A stretch of 64,000 nt of DNA from Stichopus chloronotus. Lineage: Eukaryota > Echinodermata > Holothuroidea > Aspidochirotida > Stichopodidae. The stretch spans positions 21,879,059 to 21,943,058 of the forward strand of contig CM037840.1 of assembly GCA_021234535.1 (NCBI GenBank). Reading direction: 5' to 3'. A program made the translations under genes and the position numbers. Below, piece by piece: positions 45,891-64,000 of this stretch (the stretch's first letter is position 1; each line of letters starts with the position of its first letter). The notes beneath the pieces are model-generated. The model did not search any database. It worked only from the letters and a program-made list of their open reading frames with translations, and was not told the origin of the DNA.

Positions 45891-48792
45891 GCACAATAAT
45901 GGGGTAGATGAGCTTGGGCAGCTGTCTATCAAAGCTCTCAAAGCAAATTTATTTGCTACATGTGACACTGACATCAGTGACATGAAAGCTGGGAGTGTAA
46001 ACTTCAAAGATCAAGTAAATACCATATCACTGATGTAGAGCTGAGCTGTTGAACAGGCAGAATTTTCTTTGGTATTCCACAAGAAGAAATAAGAAGAAAT
46101 ATCCAAAGAAGGATCACACCAGGCTTATGCTGACAACTTGATGGACCGTGAGACCAGCCAACTTGGATGATAGCAAGATACAGATTTAAAAACCATCGGT
46201 ACATGACGGACCATCAAAATAATGTAGCGGCACAGAGACAGGTGCTAAACCAAACTCACATTTATAAAGGGAGAACTGCACTCATACTGTATATATACAG
46301 TAATTACTGCAGAGACCAGAAGAAACTTTGGAAGTGAGTGGAGTACTGTACCATTGAAGGAGCTATGAACTAAAAAACCATCTTGGAAAATGCTCAACAT
46401 TTGGATGACTATATTTTATCTACACCATTTCTGGACAGTCCTTAACCTACAGGCCCAGTTGAAGACTAACATGACACCTTACAAGACACACCGCCCAGGC
46501 ATTCGCTCAGCATTAACCATGCAATGAACCACATGTGCAACTTGCACGTCCCATGCATAACAAAAATGCAACAGAAGCCTAAGTGCAGGAATCTACTGAT
46601 TATGCCAATTTTGATTTGAATGACACATTACTAGAGGATCTTTCCTTGACAACAAAGTGGAAAATGTGCAGTGAGGTAATGCAAAGACTAATTGCATTTG
46701 AATATACTGTAGCTTGCTGGGGTGGAAACAAAGACTGAGAAGAGGCTTACAACTGAGGGTCATGCCTCTTCACTGCGATACCCTTTAGAATATTGCTTAC
46801 TTTGATTTGAAAACCCTAACAGTTAGCTTTCCACATCCAACCTTATTAAATTGGTGCTCATGGCAACGAGCCTTAAATTCCAGTGGTCTGTCCTTTTGGA
46901 GCCATTTCTTCATTCTTTCTTCAATATTTTTTTCAACCCACTGATTGACAGTACACTATCCCAACAGCTGCTACACATAAGTGGTTTAGTCCATTCATAC
47001 ACTGTGATGGCTTGGTGCCTAGAAATGTCCAGCACCAACTAACTGGAGCACTTTCACTTGACAAAAGCAACTTCACATACACGTACTTCTGGTTTTTAAC
47101 TTTATTTTTATTCAGCTTTTGAAGTTCGTGAAGAATTTGAGAAAGGAGAATTTTAGCCTTTTATCAACTTCTTAGCAAAAAGGATCATTACAAGGGGGAA
47201 AGGGAAGTTTTAGGGCAACTATTTAACTGAAATCAGCTGAATCCAGTGAAAACAGTGAGAGTAGGGGAACAGGTACTTACAAACAGAAGGAACAAACAGA
47301 ACTGGCTAGGTTAGTACCTGCTAGGCAACTGGTCAGATCGTGTTGCAAATTCGATGTCGTATTTGACTTACAGTTGCAGCTGGTCCGCTCAAAAAATCCC
47401 CAGTACAAACATGAGGTACTGGAACTACAATACTCGTTACAAAGTTGATTGCACGCTGCCTTGGAACACGGTTTTACATAGGAACGTACAGTATGCCTGT
47501 ATTTGGTACTGCTTTAAGAAACACTTTGACAGAGTAGGACTGTGAAATTACCAAGCAACTACATTGAAATATTGCAGGTTTGTCAACTTAGACTAGTGCT
47601 ATCACTTTCTAAACAAGCTAGGGGCAACCTATCTAGCAACAACATATAATTTTCTTTTCGCTGTTCATCTAACCAGGATGTAATGGGACCACAGGCCCTT
47701 TTCATTGTAACATACAGAAAGCAAAAAGGTGTCATTTTCGAAAGTGAAGCTTCCGTAGGTTGCACTTACATGTTGGCCTATTTCACTGTGTTGGTGGGAA
47801 GATTTGCAGAGCGATACGTTATTCAGTATGCTCACATTTGACTTTGCAATCAATGAGATCAAGGTGATTTCTACAACTCTGTGTGAATTATTGTTGATAC
47901 TTTACAGTATCTTTCTCTTAAAGTGAAATGCAGTTACTATAGTTTAATGAGTGTAGCAGTCTACCCTATTTTGTCAATGGCTCATGAGAATCATGTGGCA
48001 TTTTAGATGAATAACTCATTGTTCAACAAGTATGTGCAATGTTAAGTCCTGAAATCCAATTAAAGGTACTTTGAAGAGAGATTAGAAAAAGAATTGTGAG
48101 AATTAACTGTCATTTCAAAATACTGCTCATGCCCTTTATGAAATCTGAAGCACGGTAGTAATTTCTGTGTTAAGTAATGTGGGTGAAAACCTGAAGCAGG
48201 TAGAGGATCTTGAAACATTTAAATATAAAGCATGTGTCTCAACATAAAGCATGTGTCTCAACTTAGGAAAATTGTACATCTAAAATATTTCAAGTAAAAC
48301 TCATTGACTCCTTGTATGGTTTCTTGTTACTGGTAGTGCAGATTTTAGGTTTGTTAATACTTTGTTGATAGTTTTCATACTCAGTTAATTCTCAGAGGGA
48401 GGTAACTGGCTTAAGTATGAATTTTCTTATGTTCCTCACATTCTACATGTATTCCACTTCTAGCTAGAAGCCAGAGTAACCAATTGTCGGGGAGGGAGGG
48501 GGAGGGGATACATCAACACAGGATTGTCATGCTATTGTGAAAGGGAATTAGTGGCAGAAATTTATGCATGTGAACAATTCTATATTTGAGGCTCTCATTT
48601 GCCACATGCTGGAAAATTATCCTTCTGCCATGCGACATTTATATTTCAATCCTCTATTTTTTTTGGTTATGAGACTAGTGATTGAAAGTATGTGAGGGAG
48701 GCCCTCCTCCTCTCTCTACTGCAGTTACTAGAATTGCATCAAATGTTTGACATTTACTGCATATTTTCTCTTGATTTGTTTCTATTTTACAG
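45891..48792. other. No gene recognised
   Basis: AT-rich sequence with broken short frames. One stretch near 45905-46010 (ELGQLSIKALKANLF and following) and one near 46780-47040 read weakly like degraded protein, but no domain could be assigned. Confidence 0.4.
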
Positions 48793-48903
48793 GGGAAGCC
48801 ATTACACCCAATCCTATTTCTCCAGGTGGACAACTGAGAGAATATAAATCGAAATCTATTCCGTTTATGTGAAATGCTGGTCTCCGTGGAAATTTTTCAC
48901 GAG
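48793..48903 (+). pseudogene. DUF7869-like gene, upstream exon with a premature stop
   Basis: Bounded by acceptor tattttacag and donor gag|gtacaa, exactly 37 codons. It encodes KPLHPILFLQVDN, a TGA stop, then ENINRNLFRLCEMLV. This matches the LQxDN-xxENKN-R motif of DUF7869 proteins, a family common in invertebrate genomes and thought to be transposon-linked. The stop replaces what is usually a small residue. Phase 0 fits the next exon. Confidence 0.6.
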
Positions 48904-49211
48904 GTACAAAATATAAGCCTTTAAAATTTACTATGTTCAATAAGCTATTGGCACTAACTTGAAAAGTGTATGTGAAATGTCTGAAGCTTGCCTTTCACAT
49001 TTGTAATGCAATGGTATAAGTATTGCAGTGACTGTGATATTATTGAACAGTTTACGAAGCTTACCAGACTTATCAGACAAAAAAAAACAAACAATTGTTG
49101 CATTCATGCAACACTGCCTGTTTCTCAAATTTGGGTAGTGTATGACTTTAGCCATTGCATGTGTGTGACAATCACTGACATGTGCTTACCAAATTTTGTT
49201 TTTCAGTGCAG

Positions 49212-49929
49212 ATTCAACTGCCACTTCTCTTTGTTGGTCATACCCATAAAGACATTGATCAATATTTTTGTCAGCTGGCCAGGCACTCCAGATCAAATGA
49301 GGCAGAGACCCTTCCAGTCCTGCTGAGGCTGCTCCCTAATGTAATGGAGTTACGTAGTGTACTAGATATCAGGTCATGGCTTACACCACAGGTGAAACCC
49401 GTAAAAGGTCACACTGCTCCATTGCAGTTTAAATTCACCAATAACAGCAGCAGGAAGGGTCAGCAAGTAGATGTACAATACAGAGGTTTCTGTACTACGG
49501 ATTGGAAGCAGATGCCAAATCTTCTGAAGCAAATGCCAGCAAAGAGAAACATACAGACAAAACCAAAAACTGTACTCCCAGATTTTGGTGCCCTAGATCC
49601 TGAAAGCCTGGATGCTGGCATAGGTAAATGGTTGCCTCTGTTTGACCCAAGTGATTCTTCTAGTTTTGACTAGAAGAAGTGGAACTGCCATGCCACTGAC
49701 CTTCAGAATCACAACAGCAGTGAACAAAAATGGAGGCTCTATGCAAGTTGTGGAGAAAAGGAGGTGTTTGCAAAATTTTCCAAATGCTACAAGCAGATAC
49801 TCGACGAACCAGATCTTGATACCAATTGACCCTCTGGGACCTCATTTGGCAGATATGCTGACAGAGGAATCAAGAGATCAGGAGATAAGAAAAAATTCAT
49901 CCATCGGGCAAAACAGACCATGCTCCTAA
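49212..49929 (+). pseudogene. DUF7869-like gene, downstream exon
   Basis: After acceptor agtgcag, phase 0, it encodes IQLPLLFVGHTHKDIDQYFC and then QLARHSR. The VGHTHxDIDQ motif is the hallmark of DUF7869. The frame is open to TAG at 49671-49673. Protein-like reading continues past that stop (CHATDLQNHNSSEQKW, KCYKQILDEPDLDTN), so the stop is probably a mutation. The biochemical function of the family is not established; a nuclease/transposase-like role has been suggested. A Penelope-like element lies immediately downstream. Confidence 0.65.
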
Positions 49930-50127
49930 ATATTAAATGGATACCTGATTTGCAAACAATTTGTGTATTTAAAAAAAGATGGTGTAGATGGTGCAGTCAC
50001 TTTCAATGACGGTTCAGTGGTGTTACACAATTCACATATTCACATATGTAATGACCCCTAAGTATTGTAAAATTTGCAAACCTGAAAAAATCTTTCCATT
50101 CATAACAGGGTCTCTGTACAAAGTACT

Positions 50128-50129
<2 letters not shown>

Positions 50130-50208
<79 letters not shown>
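50130..50208 (+). repeat. (AT)n microsatellite, about 39 copies
   Basis: An uninterrupted AT dinucleotide run directly abutting the TTGACGAT that encodes the Asp-Asp of the reverse transcriptase active site in the next feature. The long ORF across it (IYIYIY...) is a translation of the repeat. Confidence 0.97.
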
Positions 50209-50210
<2 letters not shown>

Positions 50211-51270
50211 ACGATATTTTTTTCGTTTGGCCTCATGGCGTACCTAGCTTACATTTTTTTGTATCTTTTTGTAATGCTTTTCACCCTTCCATTAAGTTTA
50301 CATTTGATTTTTCTGACAAGGAAATTCCGTTTCTTGACGTACTGGTTAAGTTACATAACGGTTCCATAGCTACTACCCTATACTGTAAACCAACAGATAC
50401 CCATGGCTACCTGAATTTTAACAGTTCCCATCACATCAGTTTGAAACGTTCTATTGTTTATTCGCAATGCATCAGAATCAAGCGCATCTGTTCTACCCAG
50501 TCTGAATACGATAAGCACGTTGGTAATCTTGTGAATTTTTTCTTAATAATGACTACCCTCTACCCGTCATCAGGGAAGGAATAAGTAAAGCTTCCGTTTA
50601 CTGCAGGGATAAATTGCTCTCTTACAAACCTAAAGTTGAAAATTCTCCCATCCCTCTCATCTTTGACTATTCCCCTAAAACTGAGCGCCTACATAAATGT
50701 ATACGTTCAGATTTCCGTATCCTTCGGACATACAAGTCCATTTCCAAATTTTTTGAAGATCCCCCTGTAACTGAGAGACGGCAACCCCCCAATCTCAAAT
50801 CTCTCCTAACATCCTCCAGGCTTCGTACTGCTGGCAGCAGAGGCAACAAGAAGTGTGGCAAGCCTAGGTGTCAAGTGTGTCGGTTCATTATCACGGACGA
50901 TTCTTTTACCCCTCCCGGCATTACTTGCAACATCCGACCCCCTCCCCTGGATTGTGACACATCTAATGTAGTATATTTGTTATGCTGTAATTTGTGTGAC
51001 AAAGGCAACTATGTCGGTCAGACTGGCACCAAATTGGCGCTGAGGTTTAACAACCACAAGAAAACTGTGCAAGATAAATCGGTTCGCTATCCTGTATCAA
51101 AACATTTTAGTAGTGAGCCAAACCACTCTTTAGCTTATTTAAGATGTATTCTGCTCGGCTCTAATTACCCATCTGCCCTTCAAAGACTAAAATCTGAGAG
51201 CAAGTGGGTAATAAAACTGTCCACACATAACAGTCTGTATGCTTGTATTTTATCCTTCCATCTTTTATAG
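50209..51270 (+). mobile_element. 5'-truncated Penelope-like retroelement: RT end plus GIY-YIG endonuclease
   Basis: The element begins exactly inside the catalytic motif YIDDIFFVW. It continues with the thumb region (KEIPFLDVLVKLHNGSIATT, then LYCKPTDTHGYLNFNSSHH), a connector, and a C-terminal GIY-YIG nuclease: VVYLLCCNLCDKGNYVGQTG, then LALRFNNHK (the Tyr, Arg and His of the fold), preceded by a CCH-type cluster (CGKPRCQVC). The nuclease nicks target DNA for priming. One frameshift in a T-run near 50540 joins frames 49988-50584 and 50614-51270 (the continuation reads LNNDYPLPVIREGISKA). The RT upstream of YIDD is missing. AT repeats flank the copy on both sides. Confidence 0.9.
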
Positions 51271-51390
51271 TCTGCAGTTGACTTCCACCATTTTGTTTGT
51301 AGACTGTTATCATAGCATATTAGTATTACAAATATATTTGCTCTTAGTATTCTAATGGAGCACTTTACTCCCACAAGTCTAGAATACTAC

Positions 51391-51412
51391 ATATATATAT
51401 ATATATACATAT
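51391..51412 (+). repeat. AT microsatellite at the 3' side of the Penelope-like element
   Basis: Reads aatactacatatatatatat, echoing agtactacaatatatatat on the 5' side (50122 onward). The shared tactaca-plus-AT sequence may be a target-site duplication. Confidence 0.7.
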
Positions 51413-51435
51413 ATACATTATACATCACAGACACT

Positions 51436-52430
51436 TACAGGCGGATTATCAGTGGAAGATATGCCAGCGGACATTTCAAACCATGGTGATTCTAAGGGCG
51501 CATATTAACAAAGGTCACCAGACTGCCATGTTTTGGTGTGAAAACTGTCGATGTATGACAGACGGCCAAACAACTTCAGCAGACACAAAGAAAGATGCCA
51601 CTCCTGACACCCAAGGTAACCCCACAAGCAGGACTGCCCCTGGATGGAAAGCTGTGTCAGAGGAGACAGTTAGAGCAGATGGGACACCACTGAAGGTTCA
51701 CAAGAGCTCCCAGGTTGGAGGATGCTGCATGTCAGATGACCTTCTGCCCACCACATCCCTGGACCCTCCTTTGTCCCCCCATACCCCCGGTTGATACTCC
51801 CAAGGATGATGGACCGCAAGAAGCACCATCAAGTCCAACGCTGCCAACAACAGAGGACCCACACCTGCCGGTGGTTATTCCTCTTCATCCTGAGGATGCT
51901 TCCAATCTATCTTTTCAAAGATGTGGTTCGACTAACCGCAACGTAACCTATTCGTTTCTGGTAGAATTATCATGCTTAAAATTCTAGCCTGGTTTTGCTT
52001 TTGTGTGCTTTTTTTACACAGGGTATAGTAGAGGACAATGATGAAGTACAGGCATCACAGCCAACCGGCCCCGAGCGACCTGTGGATATTCCCTTGGCGG
52101 CATCCAGAGCTCCACCGAACAAGGGACAAAAGAAGAGAGAAAAGTTGTTACCACTTTTCACAGTCCAGTCAGGTTCCTATTGCACCCCGAGCATAGATCT
52201 GAGGAGTCGCAGGTAGCAGTGGACCAGAATAGAGAAGAAAGATCAGCTTCCAACAGACTTGGGCACAGCTAGACTCAAAGCGGTTCTAGCTCATCTCATT
52301 CCAGATATTGAACCTCAAAGAAATCGACAAAAAGCAGGAGAAAAAGAAGATACTGGTGTTCCTCGTACTCAGAGAGACAGAGGTGAAGGTTGTTGTGTTG
52401 GTTATTGTGTAGAGACAGGTAAGTGAGAAG
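51436..52430 (+). pseudogene. Broken C2H2-zinc-finger gene remnant
   Basis: At about 51442-51515 the + strand reads YQWKICQRTFQTMVILRAHI and then NKGHQ: a C2H2 finger whose first Cys is replaced by Trp. A second, frameshifted finger follows (WCENC, then NFSRHKERCH). Downstream frames are Pro/Thr/Ser-rich (LPTTEDPHLPVVIPLHPED), then basic (PPNKGQKKREKLLPLFTVQS), then DLGTARLKAVLAHLIPDIEP. The protein family is unknown. It could be a host pseudogene or a transposon accessory gene. Confidence 0.35.
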
Positions 52431-52439
52431 TGAGGTAAA

Positions 52440-54580
52440 TATTCACTGAAGTAGAAACTTATTACTCCCCCTGTGGTCTACTTTGATTTCTACAGCGTTA
52501 CTTGCACCTAAGATGTGTGCCTGATTCGCTTTTCTCTATGACTATGGTAGGAGATACCTCCTACAAACAGGTAAGTGTGAATCTACTGTGAACCTGTCTC
52601 TGCAAAAATACTACTCGAAGCGGGTTCAATGTTCACAGAAACTTGGTCTGCATTGAAAAATACAACAAATTGAGCTCTTGCAGTACAAATTGAGCCCCTT
52701 GCACATAACACATACTGCTCAGTAGTAAGTTTTCTCAAATCTTCAAACTCTGAATCAGAGATGCAAAGTAATGGCTGAGGGCAGAGAAGCAGGAAAATCC
52801 AAGTCAGTAGACTTTTACAGTGTGGATATTTAACATGCATGATTCTGACTTTCTCTGATCAGCTCAAGGTACTGTAGGTGAAAAAGGGGTGTTTAAATTG
52901 TTAACATAAACCAAATCTATGTCATTTACATGAGACTTAAAAAATGACTTTCTGTACGAGAGTTTGGCAGTCTTAGTGAACACAAAGCAAATATCAGTCC
53001 AATTAAGGGTAACTTCAACTGCGTCATTGAAATAATGTCAAGTGTGCCAACATAGCAAGGGAAAACACACCACTTAAGTTTGTATCAGAAAGTACTTTTC
53101 AGCTACCTCTAGTCTGGTCCTGGTAACTGAGGATTTAAAGTACTTTGTTCAATTAGCTCTCCCCTACCCTCCCCCCACAAAAACCACAAATGCACATTGT
53201 GTTCTTCTTTTTTAGTTGCTGGTTTTAAATATAACTTCTCCTATTTTACAAAGTAATAACTTGGTGTATCTGTATTTCATTGGTAAATTGGCAAGTAATG
53301 GAACTTTTTAGATTGTTTAATAATGCTGTCAATTCCCTTCTATTCAAACATAGGTACGGCCTTAATATCCTTGAAGAAAACAGAAATGTATGTATGCCCC
53401 TTCTCTGTCATCGACTACCTGCAACAATAAACGTGATTGAATTTTGGCTAATTTTAAATTTTTGATACTGTCCTGTGACTTTCTCTGCTCTGTCCTTTTA
53501 AGCTATGGCGAGGAATGTTTATGACATTTCCACAGGAGCCAATCAGAGAACAACATTTGAACATGAGGAGCACAAGTGAAGATTTCTTGTACTATAACCA
53601 TGCTCACTGCTGATCAATGTAAAGAGTCACTGTTCTATTTTTTCACCAACGCAACAGGAAGAAAAAGAATGGTAATGAAAGTAATAAAGAAAGAACATTC
53701 ATTCACTCCATGTACGATGCCACCAAACTACTGTCAACTTGCAGACTTGTGATTGGGTAAGTTCAAAAGTTAGGCTTAGATACAGACAACTACAGACATG
53801 GAATCGGATTAGGACCTTCCAGGTATTCTTAAAACTTCACCAACTAGTTTAGTGAGCATTTCTCTGGTATTTAGGGTTTTTGAGATGCCTTCAATGCCCT
53901 AGCCATTTTAAAATTAGGTGTAAGGCACCAACCATGACAGCATCTGGCAAGTAGTACATTACGCACAGTATATACGTCATGTTACAGTGAAGTATGAAAA
54001 CAAAATGTTCACTGTGACATAACTAAGCTGCACAAAACATAGTGTGTTGAGCACATCTTCAGGCAATATCACAATATCGTTTGGTACTTGACAGAAAAGT
54101 GCTGATGATATCGATGTCAAAAATTTCACATCACAGAAACACTATAACCCTTGGTAGCATTAACAACATCTCTGCTCTGCATAATACCATGTAAACAGGC
54201 CTGATTATTGTTGCTACATGAAAAAGTGCCATGAACATTGCAACTTTTTCTCTATTCAATATACATAGGTCATTCACACACTATGGGCTGAAGCAGACCA
54301 TTTAACAAAGTCTGGTTCCTGTTGCCGTGGCTACACGTGTGAGTGCCATCAAGTCATTTTCTTTCATCGCATGACTTACTCAGCAACATACGTGGCAAAC
54401 AGGAGCAACGGCCGTTCAGTCTGGTCCCTTCTCTCAGAGACAGCAGAGATTGGTAGGGCTACCTTGTGCTGTTGAATGTTGTCTCCCACACTGTAGTCAC
54501 CATGGTAACTGCATGTTGTTACCGACATCACATCAGGTGCTTGAAAGCACTGAGTTACATAATAAAGAGACTTAATTCCA
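52440..54580. other. No gene recognised; probable ADAT2 3' flank
   Basis: AT-rich sequence without recognisable domains on either strand. The right end, below 54581, would hold the ADAT2 3' UTR on the - strand. Confidence 0.4.
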
Positions 54581-60710
<6,130 letters not shown>

Positions 60711-60769
60711 CTGCATGATATTTAAAGGAAAATAAAAATAAAGAAGATAACTTATAAAGACCACAGAGT

Positions 60770-63700
60770 GGTAAGAATTAAAAAGCCAATTTCGAAACCT
60801 GGGCTTGTTGACTCAAAATCAGTCGTGCATATCACTGGCAATTCTTTTTTTTCCCTTTCATTGTTTGAGCAATGTTTGCAAAGAAACTTGCACTGTTTAT
60901 TGTGTGATATTTGTTTGGCACATTATTTACAAAGCCATGCTGTGGCAACTGATTACTTAGCCTAGCAAAAACAGTTAAGAACAAACAGAAGAAAATATGA
61001 TTATCTAATGGGTCGGTTGGTTAACCGCTTAATCGTTTAACTGTCACAGCTCTAGATTCCATACAGTGAGTGCAGGTACGGAATGCTGTGGCTGGGTGCG
61101 ATTACATTGCCCAGTTGCGGAAACTTGTGATTTCAAATTTAGGACAATATTTCATAGTTCTAACCTAGACCCTACGTAATATAAAGCCTGGCCTATCTGA
61201 ATAGCAATCCTTATCAAGATCACAACAAACGCCTAATATTATACAGTACTCCAATGGACCAGGGCTGTTTTGGAATTTGAAAGATCACCAGTCAGTATCA
61301 CACGTATAATGTAAGTCCTACTGTAAGCTGTGTGGAATTGCAATGCTGATACTACACACATGCATGATGCAGCCATACCCAAAATCACATTAGGTTAGGC
61401 TACACAAGTACAGTGCTATTAATGTATTCCCTCTTCATGACACTTTCAATGCTTTACCAGATATTTTTACTTAGTACCTCATTCCATGCTATACGCAAGC
61501 TATTCATCACACAGAGCTGGATGTTGTCTTACCAGTTCATTTAGTGTTTTGATTATATAACACACAAACTGTGTTTTTCTTTCAACGTTTGAAGTTAACA
61601 AGCAAGTACAGTAAAAGTGGTCACAACGTGAGTGCTCGTACTTGCAATGACGTAACACCAACTGTTTATCGTATGCGGATAACATCCACAATTGCTGTGT
61701 CCATTTTACAGCATTCATACCCGCATCCTAAAATGCTTACACATCAGTACAGATGGAATCAGATACATTGAAACTCAGCGTGAGATATTTTTAACACTAA
61801 TGTCTTCTCATTCATATCACTTACAGTATGGAATCCTACAGCAGCAGGAAGACTTCACAAATGCAAATGCTTCTTGTTAAAAAGTGAAAGTAATGCCACC
61901 ACATAATTTACAAATATTGACAATTTTGCAATTTTACCTGGCAGGAGTTGCAGGTAGTGGAATTTGTAAATATTGAAGCAGGCAATTTGCAGGCCATTAC
62001 CACACAGCCTTATTGCACCATTACAAAAAAACCCTCACCCATTAAGTACAGTAGCATTGTTATATCAGAGAACGTAGAGACAGCAAATGTGAAGAAAAAA
62101 AATTAAATTAATTGAACAAGAATGTCAAAAGACTTTGTTATTTCTTGCCATAAGCATAAAAACAAAGGACTGTTACTGATGCACATCTTGCCAACTATGA
62201 TTTCTACTGACCTCCCATAACTTCAACTTCCCTAAAATATCAGAGAACATCCACTAAATTCAGTCTACAAATCTTTTAATTTTACTGTAAATGTCAGCAA
62301 AATTCAATTACTGAGGTGTCTTCCTTGAAAGGTTTTCATACTTTAAGAGTCTGTTAACCTCAAAAGACCTTTGACCTCATGAAAAGCAATAGGGATCATC
62401 TATCACAAAGGACTACTAAACACACCATCTCTGAAAATCAAGCACTGTACACTTCTGGGCAGGTCCAAGCTATTGTATCATCAAGGCCAAATTTCAAACT
62501 TAACTGAAATACCCTAAATGTGGCATCATATTAAAGCTGAATTTTTGAAATTTCATATTTCTGTATTTTTTTAATTTTTGTTACTATTTGAACAATTACA
62601 GCTATCTAATTAGCATAAATTGAAATTTCAGTGTGACGTACCGGACATTTAGAATCTTGCCTCCCTGCCAACATAATGAACTAATTGAATGTAAGTTGTG
62701 TGGGACATGAACCACCTTTCCTTCCAATAATTCTGACATATGTTTGGGGGTGCGTTAATTAAATATGCTAACTAGCTCGTGTCCAAATACAGATGTCCCG
62801 TACGTCACAATTTTCAGCACTTTTTTTAATGTTTTAATATGAGAAAACAATAACTTTTGAGTGATATTCTTTAAAGTTCTAATTAAGGACATTGATCAGC
62901 AAAATCCATCAAAAATTAATTGAAATGTTATTCACAGTAAATTTTATTATCAAATTAAAAAATGTGACGTACAGGACAAAACGTGACGTACGGGACACTG
63001 TGTGGGAGGAACCTTGTAGCTAATCATAGTTAACATGCATGGGCTTCAATAGAAACATCTATACTGGAAACCTGATGGTAGTTATTGTGTTGATAGATTG
63101 TAGTCCCTGCCTCCCCCTACAGCACTTCACAGCAGCAACTAAAGTATTGACTTGTGACCATCACCAGCAACCCTACTGTTGATTTATAAACTATTATGTC
63201 TATTGTGTGCATGTGCAAGGGTGAATAGACTGTGTGAAAATAGTCTGATTTGCTGAAGATGATCAAGTGTTGTATAAATGCAACTTCATTCAAAGGACTA
63301 TTTCAGGTGTCAATGCTTTGCACAACATAAGGCTGAGGTTTCATTGTATATTTGCTAATAATGCAAAATAACAATCACTTGTTGTCTGATTCTCTTGCTG
63401 GTTGGTTCTGTGATTTTACATATTTTGAAAGGATTTGTGTGGTGTTCGCTTTTAATTTGTCCTAATCAGGATTTTGTGAAGTTAATTGGAGAACTGCCTT
63501 TAGTTTACTATGGCAAAATCGGCTGCATAGAGGAAAAGACTTAGTAGACAGAAACAGAAAGAAAAAATGAGTGATGCAGTAGGCCCGTGAATTGTGACTA
63601 TCGCCTGATTGTGCATAGATTGTTCTTGTGCCTTGGGCTTAGAGACGTACACATTGCAAAGAGTTTAGCTTGCCCATTTCTACAATGGGCGGAAACCACC

Positions 63701-64000
63701 CAAAGCTTGTTTCAACAGCCAGTCTGTATATCGGGTGGCAGGGTCTGTGAAAGTTTCTTTGACTTAGTGGTATGGAATACTTTGAACAAGATGGACTATA
63801 TTTTTCAGAGGCAGGGAGTCTATTGCAGTGTGATACTGTCCAGTGTCACAGTACATGTTACATGGATGAGCAGTGCCTATTGCAATAATACTGTGCAATG
63901 TTTTGAATGAGATGGATTTTTAGAAGCAGGGATTTCAATGCAGTGTAGTATACTGTACAGTGTTACAGTACATACATACCAGAACTGTTTATTTGTTGAA
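60770..64000. other. No exon recognised; probable 5' intron of ADAT2
   Basis: The missing ADAT2 exons (GEVPVGC region) were looked for on the - strand without success. The 107-codon frame at 63587-63910 on the + strand has no domain I know. Near 63760-63900 a stretch containing acatgttacatgga and tattgcagtg partly recurs at 63905-63970. Confidence 0.45.
62633..62997. repeat. Four copies of a 15-bp CRE-like motif (GTGACGTACSGGACA)
   Basis: Copies are at 62633-62647 (GTGACGTACCGGACA), 62794-62808 (inverted: TGTCCCGTACGTCAC), 62964-62978 (GTGACGTACAGGACA) and 62983-62997 (GTGACGTACGGGACA). The core TGACGTA resembles a cAMP-response/ATF site. The last two are 19 bp apart. Sequence between the copies is ordinary AT-rich DNA. 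Confidence 0.75.

Noticed and set aside
49988..50208. Long IYIYIY open frame before the Penelope-like RT
   Set aside because: It is a translation of the AT microsatellite and non-coding flank. Real coding sequence begins at the YIDD codons.

Overview
This window looks like nuclear DNA of an animal, most likely a marine invertebrate. It is AT-rich, the genes are split by kilobase-scale introns with GT-AG sites (and one AT-AC site), and most of the rest is debris from many transposon families. The protein families and the repeat style suggest an invertebrate deuterostome such as an echinoderm, but that placement is inference. There is no prokaryotic gene organisation, rRNA, tRNA or CRISPR array that I can recognise.

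Two host genes can be read with confidence. (1) An E2F transcription factor of the activating E2F1-3 type lies on the + strand. Seven coding exons lie between 1130 and 18195 and run, in phase, from a cyclin-A-site-like motif through the winged-helix DNA-binding domain, coiled coil, marked box and C-terminal retinoblastoma-binding motif to the stop. Its first exon lies upstream, probably outside the window. One of its introns (11175-11885) has textbook U12-type AT-AC signals. (2) The 3' part of ADAT2, the catalytic subunit of the tRNA A34-to-inosine deaminase, lies on the - strand as four in-phase exons between 60710 and 54581. Its 5' exons were not found and are probably beyond the right edge.

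Layout: 1-18195 is E2F, with introns that hold a hairpin-ended 144-bp tandem-repeat element (8493-9591), a split GATC-rich minisatellite (12558-14045) and a diverged repeat field (15030-17660) followed by an 85-bp tandem repeat. 18196 to about 19850 is the probable E2F 3' UTR, with a G-quadruplex-like run. 19850-27480 has no gene I recognise. 27480-31080 holds decayed retroelement and transposase pieces: a zinc knuckle plus aspartic-protease-like region, a Ty3/Gypsy integrase, a KDZ/HMGXB3-like fragment and a possible capsid-like ORF. 31879-39078 is a cluster of transposon-linked domains: two Ulp1/C48-like protease copies, a PHD-like finger, two BEN-domain copies, an intron-containing hAT-derived gene (ZNF862-like) and a Tc1-like transposase on the - strand. 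41626-45882 is a nearly complete hAT transposon with a BED finger and an exact 8-bp target duplication. 48793-49929 is a DUF7869-like gene fragment. 50209-51270 is a 5'-truncated Penelope-like element (reverse transcriptase end plus GIY-YIG nuclease) set between AT microsatellites. 54581-60710 is ADAT2, with a long-TIR element (55119-56157) and a small MITE (59367-59502) in its introns. The right end holds a cluster of four copies of a 15-bp CRE-like motif (62633-62997).

The two host genes are unrelated in pathway: one drives cell-cycle transcription, the other edits tRNA anticodons. The window is mainly a record of repeated transposon insertion, nesting and decay around them. The least familiar item is the duplicated BEN / Ulp1-protease / PHD-finger module at 32-39 kb, which may be an undescribed mobile-element type.
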